From Capra hircus (taxonomy: Eukaryota; Chordata; Mammalia; Artiodactyla; Bovidae), in contig NC_030811.1 of NCBI RefSeq assembly GCF_001704415.2, forward strand, positions 6,610,722 to 6,674,721: a stretch of DNA of 64,000 bases. The letters are read 5' to 3'. The first letter of the stretch is position 1. Each line of letters begins with the position of its first letter. A program made the translations under genes and the position numbers. Positions 11,424-22,063 of the stretch are shown piece by piece. Below the pieces are notes generated by a model. The model saw only the letters and a list, made by a program, of their open reading frames with translations. It was not told where the DNA came from and did no database searches.

Positions 11424-11692
11424 TTGCTGCTAAGTCGCTCAGTCGTGTCCGACTCTGTGTGACCCCATAGACGGTAGCCCACCAGGCTCCCCCATCCCTG
11501 GGATTCTCCAGGCAAGAACACTGGAGTGGGTTGCCATTTCCTTCTCCAATGCATGAAAGTGAAAAGTGAAAGTGAAGTCGCTCAGTTGTGTCCAACTCTT
11601 CGCGACCCCATGGACTGCAGCCTACCAGGCTCCTCCGTCCATGGGATTTTCCAGGCAAGAGTACTGGAGTGGGTTGCCATTGCTTTCTCCAG
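11424..11692 (-). mobile_element. Bov-A2 SINE with perfect target-site duplication
   Basis: Minus-strand Bov-A2 (TGCTGCTAAGTCGCTCAG head, two monomer-like halves, TTGCTTTCTCC end). Flanked by the 10-bp duplication TTAAGAGCTG at 11414-11423 and 11693-11702, inside the BovB at 10000-11912. The intact duplication indicates a relatively young insertion. Confidence 0.9.
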
Positions 11693-11980
11693 TTAAGAGC
11701 TGAGTCATTGGAAAAGACCCTGATGCTGGGAAAGATTGAAGGCGGGAGGAGAAGGGGACAACAAAGGATGAGATGGTTGGATGGGCATCACCGACATGAA
11801 TCTGAGCAAGCTTGGGGAGTTGGTGATGGACAGGGAGGCCTGGCATGCTGCGGTCCATGGGGTCACAAAGAATCGGACATGACTGAGTGACTGAACTGAA
11901 TTGAACTGAAACTTAGTGGGGGTAAAGAGTGAAAGAAATACAAAATAAGAATTGGGCCAAGAATGAGGCTGAATATGAGA

Positions 11981-12183
11981 TATTTCCTCATAGCTCAGTT
12001 GGTAAAGAATCTGCCTGCAATGGAGGAGACCCCTGGTTTGATTCTTGGGTTGGGAAGATCCACTGGAGAAGGGATAGGCTACCCACTTGAGTGGGTACCA
12101 CATGGACTATACTGGGGTTTCTCTTGTGGCTCAACTAGTAAAGAATCCATCTGCAATGCTGGAGACCTGGGTTCGATCTGTTA
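11981..12183 (+). mobile_element. two partial Bov-tA SINEs in tandem
   Basis: Plus-strand Bov-tA 5' portions (about 11981-12095 and 12112-12183), each with the GGTAAAGAATC...CTGCAATG block. The first ends around the GGGATAGGCTACCC segment and the second stops shortly after its B-box-like GGTTCGATC. Confidence 0.7.
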
Positions 12184-12229
12184 GGTAGTTGGAATAGAAA
12201 AAAAGAATCCAGAATAGTGGTGGCTAAGA

Positions 12230-12762
12230 GACTAGGAAGGGAAAAGCCTGATAAAAAAGAACAAAGGAAGGTCTGAGGACTGGAGAGAGAACCTCAGGTA
12301 GAACAAACAGCACCTCTGGCTAGCCCAGTTTACATAGGTCAGGCCCAGGGGAGGGAAAAAACATGAGGAGCCAAAGGGCCGTGGGGGTGGGGTGGGGGGT
12401 GGGGTTGTCTTTCCCTTCTTCTCCCTCTCTTTCTCTCCTTCCCTCTTTCTCTCTCTCCCCTTTCTGTCTGTCTCTCTCTTGCTCTTTCTCCCTCCTTTCT
12501 TCCCTCCCTTGCTCTCCCTCTCTCTCCTCTTCGCAGTCTTTTGGGTCAGCATGCCCCCTCATGCCTGGAGGATGTATTTTCCTTTATTTTCTAAATAAAA
12601 CTGAGCTGTAACATGGAGCTGTGACACTGATCTGTCTGAGAGCTGTAACAGTCTCTCTGAGAGCTGAGACATGGTCTGTCAAAGGGCTTTAACGTCTGTT
12701 GCTTCAAATTTTTGTTGTGACGAGACAGAACGGAGGAAATTACACACACCCTTGACAGATCC
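12230..12762 (+). repeat. polypyrimidine tract and possible LTR remnant
   Basis: A long CT-rich low-complexity run spans about 12405-12535. It is followed by AATAAAACTGAGCTGTAAC and a repeated GAGCTGTAAC/GAGCTGAGAC motif, an arrangement seen at the R/U5 end of some ERV LTRs. No paired LTR, primer-binding site or target duplication was found, so LTR origin is a guess. The long frames across the tract are low-complexity artefacts. Confidence 0.4.
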
Positions 12763-12893
12763 GTGGGTCAGGAAGATCCCCTGGAAAAAGGAAAAGCTGC
12801 CCACTCTAGTATTCTGGCCTGGAGGATTCCATGGACTGTATCGTCCATGGGATCGCAAAGAGTAGAACACGACCGAGCGACTTTCACTTTCAT
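12763..12893 (+). mobile_element. Bov-tA SINE, 5'-truncated
   Basis: Plus-strand Bov-tA beginning at CCGTGGGTCAGGAAGATCCC and ending in the CGACCGAGCGACTTTCACTTTC terminus. Confidence 0.75.
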
Positions 12894-13821
12894 AAGATAT
12901 AAAATAAAACAAAATACTACATTACTTTGGAAGACAACTACATTAAAAGAAAAAGTAAAAGACAAATTTAGAAAAAAAACTTAAAATATTTATTGCTGAA
13001 ATAAGCAAGCACAAATCCAGTTCTATTAGAAAAGGCATATATTACCACTATCAGATGAAGGCTCCAGGGCAGGGAAAAAAAAAGTCTTGGGTCATAGTCT
13101 AGCTCTGGCTTCCTCTTCTAGGGCATTTAGCCCACATGGTATTCTCTGGAAGGAGTAGTGGCATCTGTCCAGCCAGGCTGATGAACACTGAATATTGTGC
13201 ATAATTATTGAATATTGTACAACACTGAATATGGTACAAGACTAGGTAAGAGGGTATGCATTGTTTGAAATCTGCTTGAAAACCTCATCATGGCCAAAAA
13301 CAACTCTCAGAAGTAAGCTAAGGATGAACCTCTCTGTGTAAAATGAAGCTGATTCAGGCAGTAGGGGCATGGAAATACGAAAGAAGCTGATCAACACACG
13401 AACAAGGAATTTTTGTGCATGAAGAGATAAAAGGTGAGAGGAGACCTATGTAAATGATATGAATATACATTCACTTAGAGCATTTTTGAGAAGTTATAGT
13501 GTTTTGATCCTGTGTTTGGTTAAGGAAGCTCTTTTTATATGACAGTAAGGAAAAATAATTTCAGGTTCTGATTTGCCACTTTTTGCCTTTAGAAAATCAC
13601 TTGATTCTCAGTAGATTACTTTCCTCTGCAAATAAAAGGTTCTTAATGATTTTCCTTATGAATTGTTTTCCTTATTCCTACTGATTAATTATCCTTCATA
13701 CTTCATGAGGTAGTTTTTATCATGAAATATTAAGCAATAAATTGTTATAGTATTCTCTCTACAATTAGGTTTTCTATTTTATGGTCAATCTTGCATTCTT
13801 TTGCTTTATTATCTATTTTGT
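12894..13821. other. intergenic sequence, no recognised feature
   Basis: Between GIMAP5 and GIMAP1. AT-rich, with no gene-like frame and no repeat I can name. Confidence 0.5.
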
Positions 13822-14252
13822 ATTCAGTTCAGTTCAGTTCAGTTGCTCAGTTGTGTCCGACTGTGACCCCATGAATTGCAGCACGCCGGGCTTCCCTGTC
13901 CATCATCAACTCCCGGAGTTCACTCAGACTCACCTCCATCGAGTTGGTGATGCCATCCAGCCATCTCATCCTCTGTCGTCCCCTTCTCCTCCTGCCCCCA
14001 ATCCCTCCCAGCATCAGACTCTTTTCCAGTGAGTCAACTCTTCACATGAGGTGGCCAAAGTACTGGAGTTTCAGCTTCAACATCATTCCTTCCAAAGAAC
14101 ACCCAGGGCAGATCTCCTTCAGAATGGACTGGCTGGATCTCCTTGCAGTCCAAGGGACTCTCAAGAGTCTTCTCCAACACCACAGCTCAAAAGCATCAAT
14201 TCTTCGGTGCTCAGCTTTTTCCACAGTCCAACTCTCGCATCCATACATGACC
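13822..14252 (-). mobile_element. BovB LINE 3'-end fragment
   Basis: Minus-strand BovB 3' terminus starting with the GTTCAGTTCAGTTCAG reiteration and stopping within the ESWTVEKAEH-coding segment. Separate from the 5'-inverted BovB that starts 69 bp further on. Confidence 0.85.
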
Positions 14253-14320
14253 ACGGTATTACATCTGTATTATTAAATTATATATATTTAAACTTTTTTT
14301 GGCTGTGCTATGTAGCATGT

Positions 14321-16384
14321 TAAATAAGCAGGGTGACAATATACAGCCTTGAGGTACTCCTTTTCCTATTTGGAACTAGTCTGTTGTTCCATGTTCAGTT
14401 CTCACTGTTGCTTCCTAGCCTGCATACAGATTTCTCAAGAGGCAGGTCAGGTGGTATGGTATTCCCATCTCTTGAAGAATTGTCCACAGTTTATTGTGAT
14501 CCACACAGTCAAAGGCTTTGGCATAATCAATAAAGCAGAAATAGATGTTTTTCTGGAACTCTCTTGCTTTTTCCATGATCCAGCAGATGTTGGCAATTTG
14601 ATCTCTGGTTCCTCTGCCTTTTCTAAAACCAGCTTGAACATCAGGGGGTTCACGGTTCACGTATTGCTGAAGCCTGGCTTGGAGAATTTAGAGCATTACT
14701 TTGCTAGCATGTGAGATGAGTGCAATTGTGCGGTAGTTTGGGCATTCTTTTCATTGCCTTTCTTTGGAATTGAAATGAAAACTGATCTTTTCCAGTCCTG
14801 TGGCCACTGCTGGGTTTTCCAAACTTGCTGGCATATTGAGTGCAGCACTTTCACAGCATCATCTTTCAGGATTTGAAACAGCTCAACTGGAATTCCATCA
14901 CCTCCACTAGCTTTGTTCATAGTGATGCTTTCTAAGGCCCACTTGACTTCACGTTCCAGGATGTCTGACTCTAGATGAGTGATCACACCATCATGATTAT
15001 CCGGGTCATGAAGATCCTTTTTGTACAGTTCTTCTGTGTATTCTTGCCATCTCTTCTTAATATCTTCAGCTTCTGTTAGGCCCATACCATTTCTGTCCTT
15101 TATTGAGCCCATCTTTGGATGAAATATTCCCTTGGTATCTCTCATTATCTTGAAGAGATCTCTAGTCTTTCCCATTCTGTTGTTTTCCTCTATTTCTTTG
15201 CATTGATCACTGAAGAAGGGTTTCTTATCTCTTCTTGCTATTCTTTGGAACTGTCTCAGAGTACATCATGAGAAACACTGGACTGGAAGAAACACAAGCT
15301 GGAATCAAGATTGCTGGGAGAAATATCAATAACCTCAGATACGCAGATGACACCACCCTTATGGCAGAAAGTGAAGAGGAACTAAAAAGCCTTTTGATGA
15401 AAGTAAAAGAGGAGAGTGAAAAAGTTGGCTTAAAGCTCAACATTCAGAAAACGAAGATCATGGCATCCGGTCCCATCACTCCATGGGAAATAGATGGAGA
15501 AACAGTGGAAACAGTGTCAGACTTTATTTTGGGGGGCTCCAAAATCACTGCAAATGGTGACTGTAGCCATGAAATTAAAAGATGTTTACTCCTTCGAAGA
15601 AAAGTTATGACCAACCTAGGTAGCATATTCGGAGAAGGCAATGGCACCCCACTCCAGTACTCTTGCCTGGAAAATACAGTGGACGGAGGAGCTTGGTGGG
15701 CTGCAGTCCATGGGGTCACTAAGAGTTGGACACAACTGAGCGACTTCACTTTCACTTTTCACTTTCATTCATTGGAGAAGGAAATGGCAACCCACTCCAG
15801 TGTTCTTGCCTGGAGAATCCCAGGGATGGGGGAGCCTGGTGGGCTGCCGTCTATGGGGTCACACAGAGTCGGACATGACTGAGCGACTTAGCAGCAGCAG
15901 CAGCAGAAAGCATATTCAAAAGCAGAGACATTACTTTGCCGACTAAGGTCTGCCTAGTCAAGGCTATGGTTTTTCCAGTAGTCATGTATGGATGTGAGAG
16001 TTGGACTGTGAAGAAGGCTGAGTGCCAAATAATTGATGCTTTTGAACTGTGGTGTTGGAGAAGACTCTTGAGAGTCCCTTGGACTGCAAGGAGATCAACC
16101 TTGGGATTTCTTTGGAAAGAATGATGTTAAAGCTGAAACTCCAGTACTTTGGCCACCTCATGCGAAGAGTTGACTCATTGGAAAAAACTTTGATGCTGGG
16201 AGGGATTGGGGGCAGGAGGAGAAGGGGAAGACTGAGGATGAGATGGCTGGATGGCATCACTGACTCGATGGGCGTGAGTCTGAGTGAACTCTGGGAGTTG
16301 GTGATGGATAGGGAGGCCTGGCATGCTGCGATTCATGGGGTTGCAGAGTCGGACACGACTGAGTGACTGAACTGAACTGAACTG
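14321..16384 (+). mobile_element. BovB LINE with 5' inversion (twin-priming product)
   Basis: One insertion between 11-bp duplications ATGTAGCATGT (14310-14320; 16385-16395). Its left part (14321 to about 15247) reads as BovB on the minus strand, from the segment encoding CLFN back towards the RT amino end (DLFKIMRDTKG, QEYTEELYKKDLHDPD). Its right part (about 15248-16384) reads on the plus strand from SEYIMRNTGLEETQ through YADDTT to the GAACTGAACTGA tail. The inverted part ends in the BovB sequence where the right part begins. A Bov-A2 is nested at 15631-15908. Confidence 0.88.
15631..15908 (+). mobile_element. Bov-A2 SINE with AGC-repeat tail and target duplication
   Basis: Plus-strand Bov-A2 (GGAGAAGGCAATGGCACCCC head; tail of repeated AGC) inside the BovB. 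Flanked by 9-bp AGCATATTC at 15622-15630 and 15909-15917. Removing it restores the BovB segment that reads into FKSRDITLPTK-like codons. Confidence 0.9.
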
Positions 16385-16395
16385 ATGTAGCATGT

Positions 16396-16485
16396 GGGAT
16401 CTTAGTTCCCAGACCAGGGATTGAACCCATGCCCCCTGCAGTGGAAACAGGGAGTCTTAACTTCTGAGGTGCCAGGGAAGTTCTT
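16396..16485 (-). mobile_element. CHR-type tRNA-derived SINE, the host of the BovB insertion
   Basis: Sequence GGGATCTTAGTTCCCAGACC...GGGATTGAACCC...GCAGTGGAA...CAGGGAAGTTC matches the antisense of CHR-like SINEs. Its left flank (TTTTTTTGGCTGTGCTATGTAGC) is at 14295-14316, so the BovB landed within this SINE. Confidence 0.6.
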
Positions 16486-16537
16486 AAATTATTACACTTA
16501 AAAAACTAAAAATTGTGTCTTCCATTTACTTATGAGC

Positions 16538-16756
16538 CTGTGCTATGCTGTGCTTAGTCGCTCAGTCTTGTCTGACACTGCAGCCCCATGGACTGTAGCC
16601 TGCCAGGCTCCTCTGTCCATGAGGATTCTCCAGGCAAGAATACTGGAGTGGGTTGCTGAGCCCTGGTCCAGGGGATCTTCCCAACCCAAGGATAGAACCC
16701 AGGTCTCCTGCATTGCAAGTGGATTCTTTACTGTCTGAGCCACCAGGGAAGTCCCA
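16538..16756 (-). mobile_element. Bov-tA SINE
   Basis: Minus-strand copy from GCTGTGCTTAGTCGCTCAGTC to the terminal GAGCCACCAGGGAAGTCCC; near full length. Confidence 0.85.
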
Positions 16757-17342
16757 CTTATGAGTCTATATAGCTCTAAATCTAAGAATTAGAAATTAGC
16801 AATATTTTAGAGAATAAATACAACTTTGTACTTTGTAAATATATTTGATGACTAATCATACAGACCTTTTATTACCACTAGCACCCAACTCTGTAGAATA
16901 GAATAATGTGGAATAGTTATTATTACAAATACTAAATGTGGAGAATTCATGAGTGTGAAATTTATGTATTTCTGAGTATGAAGTTTATTTATGAAGATTA
17001 TTATTATGATATTTCCTCTACACTTTTCATTTCTGTATCATATTCTTGTGGAATTCAACCTACAAAGTGCTTTCTTTTGCATTACTTCATCATACATATT
17101 AAGATTAATTTTAATATAACATCTCAAGAAAAGATGAAGCCCCTTGGCCACAAAGTCTCTGAGCAAGTTCATAGGGATGGGTTTTAGAACATAAGCCCTC
17201 CGCACATCTCCTGCTCTTTCTACTGTACCCCACAGCAGTCCCACTAATACCCAAACAGGGCATTTTACCCACAATGTCAAGGTTTCTTCTGATCCTATAC
17301 ATTTCTAGACACTATAGTTTGCATGAGAATTTGGCATTCCTA
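16757..17342. other. intergenic sequence, no recognised feature
   Basis: AT-rich, no coding signal or nameable repeat. Confidence 0.45.
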
Positions 17343-17476
17343 ATACTGACTCGATAGATGTGAATCTGAGTGAACTCCGTGAGTTGGTGATAGACAGGGA
17401 GGCCTGGCGTGCTGCGATTCATGGGGTCACAAAGAGTTGGACACGACTGAGCGACTGAACTGAACTGAACTGAACA
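17343..17476 (+). mobile_element. BovB LINE extreme 3' end
   Basis: About 134 bp of plus-strand BovB 3' terminus with an intact GAACTGAACTGAACTGAAC tail; severely 5'-truncated. Confidence 0.8.
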
Positions 17477-17486
17477 CTCATATTTG

Positions 17487-17696
17487 GGGCTTCCCTGGTA
17501 GCTTAGACGGTAAAAAAATCTGCCTGCAATGCAGGATACTTGAATTCAATCCCTGGGTCAGGAAGATCCCCTAGAGAAGGGAATACAACCCACTCCAGTA
17601 TTCTTGCCAGGAGAATTTCATGGACAGAGGAGGCTGGCAGGCTGCAGTCCATCAGGTCACAAAGAATCGCATACAACTGAGCAACTAACACTCATA
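17487..17696 (+). mobile_element. Bov-tA SINE
   Basis: Plus-strand, near full length: GGGGCTTCCCTGGTAGCTTAG head, CCTGGGTCAGGAAGATCCCC middle, AACTGAGCAACTAACACTCA terminus. The flanking ACACTCATATTTG (17474-17486) is repeated at its 3' end, consistent with a target-site duplication. Confidence 0.85.
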
Positions 17697-18765
17697 TTTG
17701 TCTTAAAAATTGTATTTACATTTACAAACAAGACAAATAACAAGTAATGATAGAAATTGGAGGGTATAGATGCACATTCAGATGTGAGAAAACGAAAACC
17801 TGAAAGAACAGCAGGTTAAATTCAGCCCTGTGGTAAGCAGACTTGGCCCACAGCGCGTGCTCATGCACACGTGGCCCTGGATGGGCAAGCTGCAGACCTG
17901 GCGATCCCCGCCACAGCGGCCTTTTCCTGGGCGCCTCAGGTTGTAGAAGGATTTTCTCTCTGGCTGACAGTCTCTGCATGGGCCCAGAAGGCAGCTAAAG
18001 AAGGAATTGATAATAAATTTTTTTTCCAGCTGAACTTCACTGAGTCTAAGTCACTGCCCTCAGGCTCCCCAACTGCAGGCAGCCTTAAGGCCAGAGTTCA
18101 TCCCGAGTCTCCCTCTCCCTAGAGCTTTACTCTGAGGTGGCATTGAAGCGCATGAGCATAGACTCCTGCTCCACGGAACTGGGATGGCCCTAGGGTGCCT
18201 GCACACAACCTCACTCCTCCCACCCTCTATTATCCCTCTGGCCTGTTCCATGCCCCCCGCACATCACCCTCCCCGTTAGCACACTTGAGCCCTGATAGTC
18301 TTGGGGTGTCTTCATCCTGCCGCATCCACACCACCTAACTAGGGCGTGGCTGATAGAAAGGCTTCCCTTTGAAGTGTTGTTTCAGACATAAGGAAATGAT
18401 AACGATAACGATTGTTCACACAATCTAAGGACAGGGTTCAAGGACTTAGGTGGGTTGACCCACCCCATGTAAAAACCCATAGCGGTGCAGCCACACCTAA
18501 CCTCGAGTTCTCTGTGCCTCTCTGCTGACGTACCTGCGGCTTCCTGTCTTCTCTGAGACAGGAACTTTATTATTATTTGCATAAAAATCCAGAGAGAAAA
18601 CTACATTGAAGACATTGCATGTTAGTTTCCCCAAATCTTACTTCATTTGGGACAGACATGAACCATAATACATGCTAGAAAATTTGAAATTGTGTTATTT
18701 TCAGTATAGTCACATTTAACTTCTTGGTTCTAAGTCATTGTACTGGTAAATAAACTGATGTATGT
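17697..18765. other. intergenic sequence, no recognised feature
   Basis: Moderate GC in places (17820-18260) but no gene-family resemblance in any frame. Confidence 0.45.
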
Positions 18766-18950
18766 GTGCATGCTCAGTCGTGTCCAACTCTTTGCAACCC
18801 CATGGACTGTAGCCCACCAGGCTCCTCTGGCCATGGGATTTTCCAGGCAACAATACTGGAGTGGGTTGCCATTACCTGCTCCAGGGTATCTTCCTGACCC
18901 AGGGATTGAATACACAGCTCGTGGGTCTCCTGCATTGCTAGGTGGATTCT
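18766..18950 (-). mobile_element. Bov-tA SINE (left arm of an inverted pair)
   Basis: Minus-strand Bov-tA from TGCTCAGTCGTGTCC to CCTGCATTGCTAGGTGGATTC, directly abutting a plus-strand copy. The pair can form a long RNA hairpin 3' of GIMAP1. Confidence 0.8.
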
Positions 18951-19133
18951 TTTTGTGGCTCAGCTGGTAAAGAATCTGCCTGCTATGTGGGAGACCTGGG
19001 TTTGATCTCTGGGTTGAGAAGATCCCCTGGAGAAGGGAAAGGCTGCCCACTCCAATATTCTGGCCTGGAGAATTCCATGGACTGTATAGTCTCTGGGTTT
19101 GCAAAGAACTGGACAGGACTGAGTGACTTTCAC
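18951..19133 (+). mobile_element. Bov-tA SINE (right arm of an inverted pair)
   Basis: Plus-strand Bov-tA from GTGGCTCAGCTGGTAAAG to GACTGAGTGACTTTCACTT. Confidence 0.8.
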
Positions 19134-19267
19134 TTGCAATGTCACCTGGAATTAAACATTTACATGTTTGACTGTGACTTCTGTTTCCTTGATGATAATA
19201 AAAATCTGCAAGAACACTGAAGGGAGGTAACTAGCTGTAAGAACTAGAAAATATCAAGAAGAGTCTG

Positions 19268-19575
19268 TGTAGGCTATGGTCTGAATGTTTGTGTCCGCCC
19301 CCTCCCCCCTCAACATTCACAGGTTGAAAACCTAGTCTGGAGAGGAGGGTATAGGAGGTAGTGTCATTGGGAGGATCTTAGTTTAGGAGGGTAGATTCCT
19401 CATGATTGGACTTAGTGTTTTGTTCTAATTGAGTGTGAGGACACAGTCAGAAGTTGGCATTCTGCAATCTCAGAGAGGACTCTCCCCCAAACCTGACCAT
19501 GATCATGGACTTCCAGCTTCCAGAACTGTGAGGAATAAATGTCTGTTGTTTTTAAGCCACCCAGCTCTGTGTGTG
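19268..19575 (+). mobile_element. MLT1-like MaLR LTR
   Basis: Shows the MLT1-type features TATGGTCTGAATGTTTGTGTC at the start, GTGTGAGGACACAG in the middle, and GGACTTCCAGC...CAGAACTGTGAGGAATAAA...TGTTGTTTTTAAGCCACCCAG near the end. Ancient mammalian ERVL-MaLR LTR, no internal coding part. Confidence 0.65.
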
Positions 19576-19786
19576 TGTGTTTAAAATAGCAGTCCAAAGA
19601 GAGGAAGGCCGGGTCTAAACAAACCAGCAAACAGACACAGACAAGCTCAAAATAAAGAGTGGGTTTTCCCTTGGCTAGGAATCCATTTTTTACCAAAAAC
19701 TGCCAGTCATTTTACGATTTCTCACAGATGACCAATACCTCAAAATAACTAAACACATTTTTAAGGATGTTTTAGAGTGGTACAAC

Positions 19787-19792
19787 TTTATT
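19787..19792 (-). promoter_or_regulatory. candidate GIMAP1 polyadenylation signal
   Basis: Minus-strand AATAAA about 98 nt past the GIMAP1 stop codon; the nearest canonical signal. Confidence 0.5.
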
Positions 19793-19889
19793 TTAAAACT
19801 ATGTGCTGGAGTAAGCATGATTCCTTGGAAATCCCCCTTCAGATCTAAGGTCCAGGTCCTTTCTTGCCAGGTGACCTGCAAGACTGAGG

Positions 19890-20755
19890 TCACACCGTCA
19901 CCGCCTCGGGCCGGCGCCTGCAGAGCAGGTACAGCAGGAACAGGGCACCCAGCAGGGAGGCCAGGCCCAGCTTACACCGGGTCCCCGGCCCCACCTTGGG
20001 CCACCGCCACAACCCAGCCAGAGGCCAGCGCTCCGGCCACGACGGCGCGTGGGCAGCCAGTCGCTCCGCCACCCTGCGCAGCCTCTCCTCGGGGCTCAGC
20101 CCGCCCAGGGTCTGCGCCAGGCGGTACACGTCGTTGGTGTAGGGGGCGCCGCCGTGGTCCCTCACCAGCTCCTCCACCAGCCCCATCAGCTCCCCGACCT
20201 GCGCCTCCCGCTCCCCGTCGGCCGCTCGGTTGTCGAAGGCGCAGCAGCGGCCCCCGCACTCGGCCACCAGCTCCCGGAGCGCGCGGTTGTCGGTGTCGCG
20301 CACGTACTGCTGCAGCGAGCCCCCCGCCAGGTCCTCCCTGCGGGTGAAGACCACGATGGTGCGCGCCGCGATGCCCGCCCCGAAGAGCGCCTTCACCCCT
20401 TGCCAGGCCCGCAGGTCCTGGGCGGTGAAGCGGCCGAGCTGGGTCACCAGGAGCACGGCGTGGGGCCCCGGGGCCGACAGCAGGTAGCAGCGGCCTCTCT
20501 CCTCGAAGCCCGGGTCTGCCTGGGCGACCTCGGGGCTGAAGAGGTCGGGGGTGTCGAGGACTTCCACGTCCCACGAGGCCCAGCGGCAGCTCCCCGTGGC
20601 GCAGGCCCTGGTCACCGCCGTGGCCGCGAGCCTGGAGAGGAAGTGCTTCCGCTGGAGGATGCTGTTGCCCGTGGCGCTCTTCCCGGTCCCCGACCTCCCG
20701 GCCAGGAGGAGGCGCAGCCTGCGCTCCTGCAGGGCGGACCTGAACTCCTGGAAAC
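19890..20755 (-). CDS. GIMAP1: GIMAP1 main coding exon
   Basis: Acceptor CACAG (AG at 20757-20756). The frame is open from FQEFRSALQERR to the stop at 19892-19890. The in-frame sequence upstream of 20755 (starting MLLSDPEAY) is intron read-through and not protein. Confidence 0.92.
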
Positions 20756-21738
20756 CTGTGGGCACCGGTGGTCTGTAAGCTTCGGGATCTGAGAGCAACA
20801 TGTCCCGGTCCCCGGGTCTCCTGGACGCCTTGCGAGCAAAGAACAGAGCGCTTTCTCGGTTGTGTTTGGGGCCAGACCTTTACTGAGTGACCTGGTGTGA
20901 GATTTGGGCACTCCAAGGGGTCTCTACCCGTCTGTTTCTCCCGTCTTTGGCGTCACACGTGCACCTGTAGGTACTCCAGCAGCTGCTGAATGTCTCTCTA
21001 GAGAATGCGCCTTTGTAATACAGGCCATTACTTCGTCTGATATGATCTGTCATCCAGGCTGTGCAGAGCTGGTCCCCAGTGACAATTTCTGTCTTATTTT
21101 CCCTGATACTGTCCCACTGGAGAAAAGGGTGGGGCAGTGGGCCCAGCCAGGAGGGCTATCTGGAGTCCCAAAGCAGGGGCTTTGAATCATAGACCTGTCC
21201 TCTACCAGCCTTGTAATCCTGGGAGCTGCTTAATCTAAGTGTTAAACCTCTTCTGCACAAACAGAATCAATATTGTAGCGCTGTCCTCATAGGCTGTTGG
21301 GAGGATAAGACCAGGCCATCTCTCTTCCCTCCCTCCTCCTCCTCTCTTCTCCTCTCTCTTAAAACTGCCGTCTAATAACTTCCATCCGTGTTCCCTAACA
21401 CGTTCTACCTGGTCAATCATGTTCTCTCTAATATACAATCTGATGCCCTCTACGTCGCCTTCTGTTTATTCATTTTACTTTGGGAACAGGGCTGCAGGTT
21501 AGTCAAAGAACTTAATATCTCACTGCAGGGCGGTGGTACAGATCAGGTGAAGTGCCAGCCCCAGGGCTCTTGCTGCTTCACCCCAGCATCGAGTCACCTC
21601 TCGGCTTCTCTCTGTTCAGTCTTGAATTAGCCCATTCCCCTACTACCTAGAGCTCACTCCTGGGGACAAACACTCATTGTGAGACATGTTCTTACCATAG
21701 GCATTTTCTTCATCTCTTGGCATCTTCCGTCCTCCCAT
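19890..21738 (-). CDS. GIMAP1: GIMAP1, GTPase IMAP family member 1 (two coding exons)
   Basis: AIG1-family GTPase. GIMAP1 is an ER/Golgi-anchored protein required for mature T- and B-cell development and survival in mice (established). Coding exons 21696-21738 and 19890-20755 give 302 aa (human 306), joined through a G|GT codon. The N-terminus MGGRKMPRDEENAYG closely matches the human MGGRKMATDEENVYG. Seen: G1 GRSGTGKS at 34-41 with normal lysine, G3 D82-T83-P84, the IAN-box region CYLLSAPGPHAVLLVTQLGR, G4 TRRED at 152-156 (usually TRKED or THKED), CCAFDNRA in the G5 region, and one transmembrane segment at about 277-292 followed by a basic RRR stop. The main exon is far richer in GC and CpG than GIMAP5 or GIMAP2, which also opens long spurious frames on both strands. 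Confidence 0.95.
20756..21695 (-). other. GIMAP1 intron
   Basis: 940-bp phase-1 intron between the two coding exons, GT-AG on the minus strand. No inserted young repeat; a short CT-rich patch lies at 21320-21360. Confidence 0.85.
21696..21738 (-). CDS. GIMAP1: GIMAP1 first coding exon
   Basis: Exon 21696-21744 including 6 nt of UTR. The acceptor is TTCTTTCAG (AG at 21746-21745) and the donor is GTAAG at 21695-21691. It encodes MGGRKMPRDEENAY plus the first base of a glycine codon; its length (43 nt coding) and phase equal those of the GIMAP5 first coding exon. Confidence 0.92.
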
Positions 21739-22063
21739 GATTACCTGAAAGAATCCCAGACACAATTTGTTCATTCACTCATTCATCAAATAGGTGTAAC
21801 TGTCTACAATGTCAGGTCAAGTCTAAAATGCTGGTGACCCCACTGTGAGAAGGTCATAGTCCCTGCCCTCCTCTGAGCATCAGAGTTTAGGGAAGGAGTA
21901 GCCTGGTCTGGGTTGGGATGATGCTGTGAGAATACCTGGTGAGCTTGGCTTTGTCGTCTCAGGGCCCCCAAATGCAAAGAGCAAAGGGGAGATGATAACG
22001 CTTAATCCCACCCATGCCAATGAGTGAACTTCAGATGTTAATTTCTCCAGGTGATTCTATGTC

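Larger units (their letters stand above)
10000..11912 (+). mobile_element. BovB LINE (RT core to 3' end) broken by nested SINEs
   Basis: Plus-strand BovB fragments at 10000-10230, 10772-11423 and 11693-11912 read as one element: FDCVDHNKLWKILQEM-like finger region, CILSPCLFNLYAE, YADDTT, then the 3' end with GAACTGAA reiteration. Bov-tA SINEs (10231-10771) and a Bov-A2 (11424-11692) interrupt it, each with duplicated target sites. Stops and frameshifts are present. Confidence 0.9.

Noticed and set aside
12232..12562. Overlapping frames rich in Arg/Glu/Lys or Ser/Leu/Pro
   Set aside because: Products of the polypyrimidine/polypurine tract.
20049..20792. 247-codon plus-strand frame
   Set aside because: Antisense of GIMAP1 caused by high GC and lack of stops.
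20756..20801. Upstream in-frame methionine (MLLSDPEAY...) as GIMAP1 start
   Set aside because: Lies in the intron. A consensus acceptor at 20757-20756 and a conserved leader exon at 21696-21738 explain the N-terminus.
19972..20916. 314-codon minus-strand frame, longer than GIMAP1's own
   Set aside because: Alternative frame of the GC-rich GIMAP1 exon, made of Arg/Gly/Pro/Ala-rich sequence that runs into the intron without using the splice site.
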